Assembly: GCA_022316685.1 (NCBI GenBank)
Contig: JAKJHU010000259.1
Span: 124,001-188,000 of the forward strand
Length of the DNA stretch: 64,000 nucleotides
Origin: Progne subis subis
Taxonomy: Eukaryota; Chordata; Aves; Passeriformes; Hirundinidae
Reading direction: 5' to 3'
Positions 61,180 to 64,000 of this stretch are shown one piece after another (the first letter of the stretch is position 1; every line of letters begins with the position of its first letter). The position numbers and the translations under genes are program-made. The notes under the pieces were generated by a model. It was not told the DNA's origin. It saw only the letters and a program-made list of their open reading frames with translations, and made no database searches.

Positions 61180-62982
61180 CTAGCGCCGGTCATTATTCCC
61201 TTCCTGGGCATACATGGTAGAGGTTCCTTCACAGGGATCTGACATATCCTCACTTCTATAATACCTGGCAGCTTGGTCATGTGATGTTGAGGCTACCTTC
61301 ATCTTAGTGGAACCCCCTCGGTTAGTGTTTCTCTCCTTGAGCTCATGCTGCCCGGGCAGAAGTGGGTTTCCCATGCCACCTTCCCATGTCTTCCCCATGG
61401 TCACTCAGAAAGAACCACAGGTCAGCTCGTGGGGTGTACCCTCTCTCTCTAGCTGGGGGACGTTGAGCTCTGACTCTGGGACCTGTAACTCGCACCGGTG
61501 CCACACAGGAACTGTTCCTCCTCATCTCCTCCCTCACCTCCCTTATCTCCTCTGTCACCTCCTCCATCTTCTCCCTGAGTTCCTTTGCCACAGCAGAGAC
61601 CTGAGCCTGCATTGGGCCACTGATCATGCTCTCATAATTTCTAAGCTTGTTGGCTACAGAACCCACTGTCTCTCAGTTGTTATCAGGATGAATTGTTCCA
61701 ATGAATGTGGCATATTGAGATGGTCCTAGAGTTGCCAGATTCCACAGCATTTGCCCTGTGCACCTGACTTTGTCGGGGTCATTATCATGCTGTCCACCCC
61801 TCCCAAAGAGTACCTCCAATACTGCCACTTCTCTCAGCTGTTGGATCCCTTCCTCAAGGGTCTTCCAGCGCATTCTGTGATGGTGCTCCTGCATTCTGTC
61901 TCTGTGGACAAACCTCTCCCTTACACTCATTAAAAGCCGCTCCCAAAGGGAAAGGGGCCCTGGCTCCCTTACGAATACCTGATTCACACCTGAGTCCTGG
62001 GTCAAGGGTCCCAAATTCCTTGCCTCACTACTATCTAGCTGCACGCCTGTTCCAATAAGGTCCCAGACCCGAACTAACCAGCTGTATAAGCCTCACGTCC
62101 CCGTCGTGCAAGATCTTTTTGCAGATTGCGGAGACTTTCATATGTCAGGGACTCGGTGATGATCTCAACCTCTGAGTCCCCCGCGGGTTGTGAGGGCCCT
62201 CCTTTCTTATCCTTGTTGCCTGGGTGCTCTGATTTCACCTTGTACTTCTTTGTTTCCACAGGGGCCACTGCTGCTGGCTGTGGCTGCCCCTGTGGTTCAG
62301 CTGGAACCTGGATGGTTGTAACGTCTGTGGGTTCCGCTGCTGCACCATCAGGCTCTCCTTTGTCGGGGCAGGGGGAGGGTTTCCCAGCAGCTGGGGCTAA
62401 TGAGGCTACTACAGGGGCAAGGTACTCCCTCAGCATCTGCCCCATCTCACGGATCTCCTTCACCCAATCTGGGTGGTTTATTCCTGAGGCAGGCTGTGGG
62501 GCAGGCTCAGGCTGTGGGGCAGTATCCTTATTCTCTAGGGGAGGTATCAGGGTGGTTACCCAGTCCAGTCTCCCCTTACCTCTAAATGCTACACAAAACA
62601 GGCATTCCAGCAACACCAGCCACTGTATGATGTCATTAACATTCAGAGATTTGAACCCTTCAAAGACTGGTGGGGTAGGCCCAAAGAGCTGGGTGAAGGG
62701 TTGGGAAAAGGTTTCCCCTGGTGTCATTTCCTCACAGTATGTACCTTTGTTAAAGTAACTCCAAAAACACACAGTCAGTGTATGATAGCCCTGAATCCAT
62801 GTGCCTGCCTTCCAGAGAAAATTAAAAATCCACGATTTCCTCACTTCATTAACCCATATAGCAAACTGGATGACAGCCACAGCAACCTTAGTTACAGGGC
62901 CCATGTTTAGAAAAGGGCCTGCAAATGGGAGGAATACGGCCACACCCACATGCCACCCGAACCAGACAAAGGCAGACCACAT
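61180..62982 (-). pseudogene. ERVL gag
   Basis: Structural polyprotein in pieces. The first ATG is at 62982, about 85 nt after the 5' LTR. The first frame (to 62074) begins with strongly hydrophobic stretches (about residues 1-25 and 28-48 from that ATG), then a Pro/Gln/Glu-rich linker and a charged segment. A frameshift near 62075-62095 moves to the frame 62044-61343, which holds the capsid-like region (helical, with RMRWKTLEEGIQQLREVAVLEVLF). A TGA at 61673-61675 and a Glu/Lys coiled-coil-like stretch (KELREKMEEVTEEIREVREE) follow. The end of gag is in the first frame again (61404-61180). No CCHC zinc knuckle is visible. A single TAG separates it from pro-pol in the same frame. Confidence 0.85.
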
Positions 62983-63039
62983 GATGCCCAGTACACAACA
63001 ATGTAGGCACTTAAGAACTGTTATTCCTTTTTCTCTCAA

Positions 63040-63066
63040 TGCCCCACGTCTTTGGGCGCCAAATTC
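63040..63066 (-). other. ERVL primer-binding site, Lys-type with insertion
   Basis: Directly after the 5' LTR the minus strand reads GAATT, then TGGCGCCCAA, AGA, CGTGGGGC. Apart from the AGA triplet this equals the site complementary to tRNA-Lys(1,2). The start of the gag frame lies immediately downstream, so the leader is unusually short. Confidence 0.7.
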
Positions 63067-63731
63067 TGTCTCGGTTTGAAAAAAGACAGGTGTCTGCTAA
63101 GGAGAGGCAGGCCTTTCCAGGGAAATGAGGAATTTAAATCCTTCCCTCCGTGTTATTATAATTTGGAAGATTAAACGAAAAACTTTTCGGTCAGAGCTAT
63201 GGGGAGAAGGAATAACAGTCCTTTACTAGTAAATATAACAGGACAGACAAACAACAACAGCAATTATAATAACAGTAAAACAGAACCAAAGAACCCCGAG
63301 GGCAAACGGTGGAAAGCTCCGGCGCTGGTGGCTGGAAACGGTGGATTATCCTCAGCAGGCAGGCAGGGGGGTGCCCTGGCAGATGGAGTGGGCAGTGCCG
63401 GAGAAGCCGCAGCGGCTGTACCAGGGTTGACCCAAAATCCAGCAGGACAGCGAAGAAACTCCAAATTCCTGGGCACTCCAACAGATGGTAGAATTCCCAG
63501 GACCAAACTCCTCCGGTAGCCGTGGACTCCAGCCAGCCGTCGTCCGATCCGTGCTCCCCGGAAGACTGAGAGCTGTGTGTCCCCACCTCAGCTCTCCGCG
63601 AGCCTCCTCCCTCCCCCAAAACCAAGTGATCAACTTCTTTTGTCAGGTTAAGCACCGCTTAACTACCCCTACTTAAAATCTAGCAACTCATGGGGGGGGA
63701 AAAATTCTACAGGAGAACTTAACCCTCAACA
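63067..63731 (-). repeat. ERVL 5' LTR
   Basis: A 665-bp LTR, nearly identical to 57223-57888. Differences are concentrated at 63382-63394, where six bases differ in 13, plus three single changes and one fewer G in the G run. It is followed by CCAGG, the right TSD copy. Confidence 0.95.
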
Positions 63732-63736
63732 CCAGG

Positions 63737-64000
63737 TTATCATTATAGAACCAGTGAGCTTAGTCTTTGTGACTAGTTACTGAAACAGTCTCAAATCTGG
63801 AATAATTTTATCAGTGACCTTCTGGAACTCCTGTTTTTTCACAACTTGGTCTTATATGCTGGTCACCATTGTACATTGTATTTTGCCCTGTCTCTGCAGT
63901 GAGACATCGCAACTCTGCAGCAATGTTGTTTATATTGGGATGTTTTTTAAATCTTATCATCTGAGGCAAGGCTGATCACCTAAACTAATTCAGTTTCTTA
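63737..64000. other. AT-rich non-coding DNA
   Basis: Nothing recognised in the last 264 bases. Confidence 0.7.

Larger units (their letters stand above)
57223..63731 (-). mobile_element. ERVL-type provirus, env-less, recent
   Basis: A 6509-bp provirus on the minus strand with LTRs of 666 and 665 bp and a perfect 5-bp TSD CCAGG (57218-57222 and 63732-63736). A Lys-type primer site, gag, and protease-RT-RNase H-integrase in one frame follow, then directly a polypurine-like tract. There is no env, and no dUTPase after integrase. Class III assignment rests on the 5-bp TSD, the integrase and RT sequence style, and the absence of env. The LTRs differ by nine substitutions and one G-run length change, six of the substitutions clustered in 13 bp. 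The coding region has a gag frameshift, several TGA stops and a changed RT catalytic residue. Confidence 0.94.

Noticed and set aside
62126..62758. 210-codon plus-strand frame
   Set aside because: Antisense shadow of ERVL gag.

Overview
The window looks like a gene-poor, AT-rich stretch of a bird genome, most likely a songbird. The evidence is a CR1 LINE 3' end of avian type, class II (ERVK-like) and class III (ERVL-like) endogenous retroviruses (ERVs) with their own LTRs, several solo LTRs, and many T-rich microsatellites. No host protein-coding gene, tRNA, rRNA or CRISPR array is convincingly visible. The species call is an inference from repeat families; no database search was possible.

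Layout. 1-6924: unassigned AT-rich DNA. 6925-7605: probable solo LTR with TATA and polyA signals on the minus strand. 7606-12156: unassigned DNA. 12163-12569: solo class II LTR with a perfect 6-bp target-site duplication (TSD). 12576-20558: AT-rich DNA holding one CR1 3' end (about 15803-16148). 20565-34412: a degraded class II provirus (ERV-1), minus strand, gag-pro-pol without env. Its integrase reading frame is split by a second, younger class II provirus (ERV-2, 21697-28647), also minus strand and env-less, flanked by a perfect 6-bp TSD. 34419-39464: unassigned DNA with one GC-richer island (about 35400-36050). 39470-40216: solo ERVL-type LTR with a 5-bp TSD and an (AAT)n expansion. 40222-57217: unassigned DNA with an old reverse CR1 fragment, a probable decayed LTR and several microsatellites. 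57223-63731: a near-complete ERVL-type provirus, minus strand, gag and pro-pol only, 5-bp TSD, nearly identical LTRs. 63737-64000: unassigned.

How the parts relate. Each provirus shows the retroviral order LTR, primer-binding site, gag, protease, reverse transcriptase-RNase H, integrase, polypurine tract, LTR. None has env and all three carry disabling changes, so none looks autonomous. ERV-2 keeps an intact-looking integrase frame, an unmutated YMDD motif and a textbook -1 frameshift site (GGGAAAC) between gag and the dUTPase-protease frame. ERV-1 keeps a 700-codon pol frame but has lost a catalytic aspartate of reverse transcriptase. The ERVL copy has the youngest-looking LTRs but several stops, a gag frameshift and a changed catalytic residue. 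All six LTR elements lie in the same (minus) orientation. This would fit an intron of a plus-strand host gene, though the number is small and no exon is proven.
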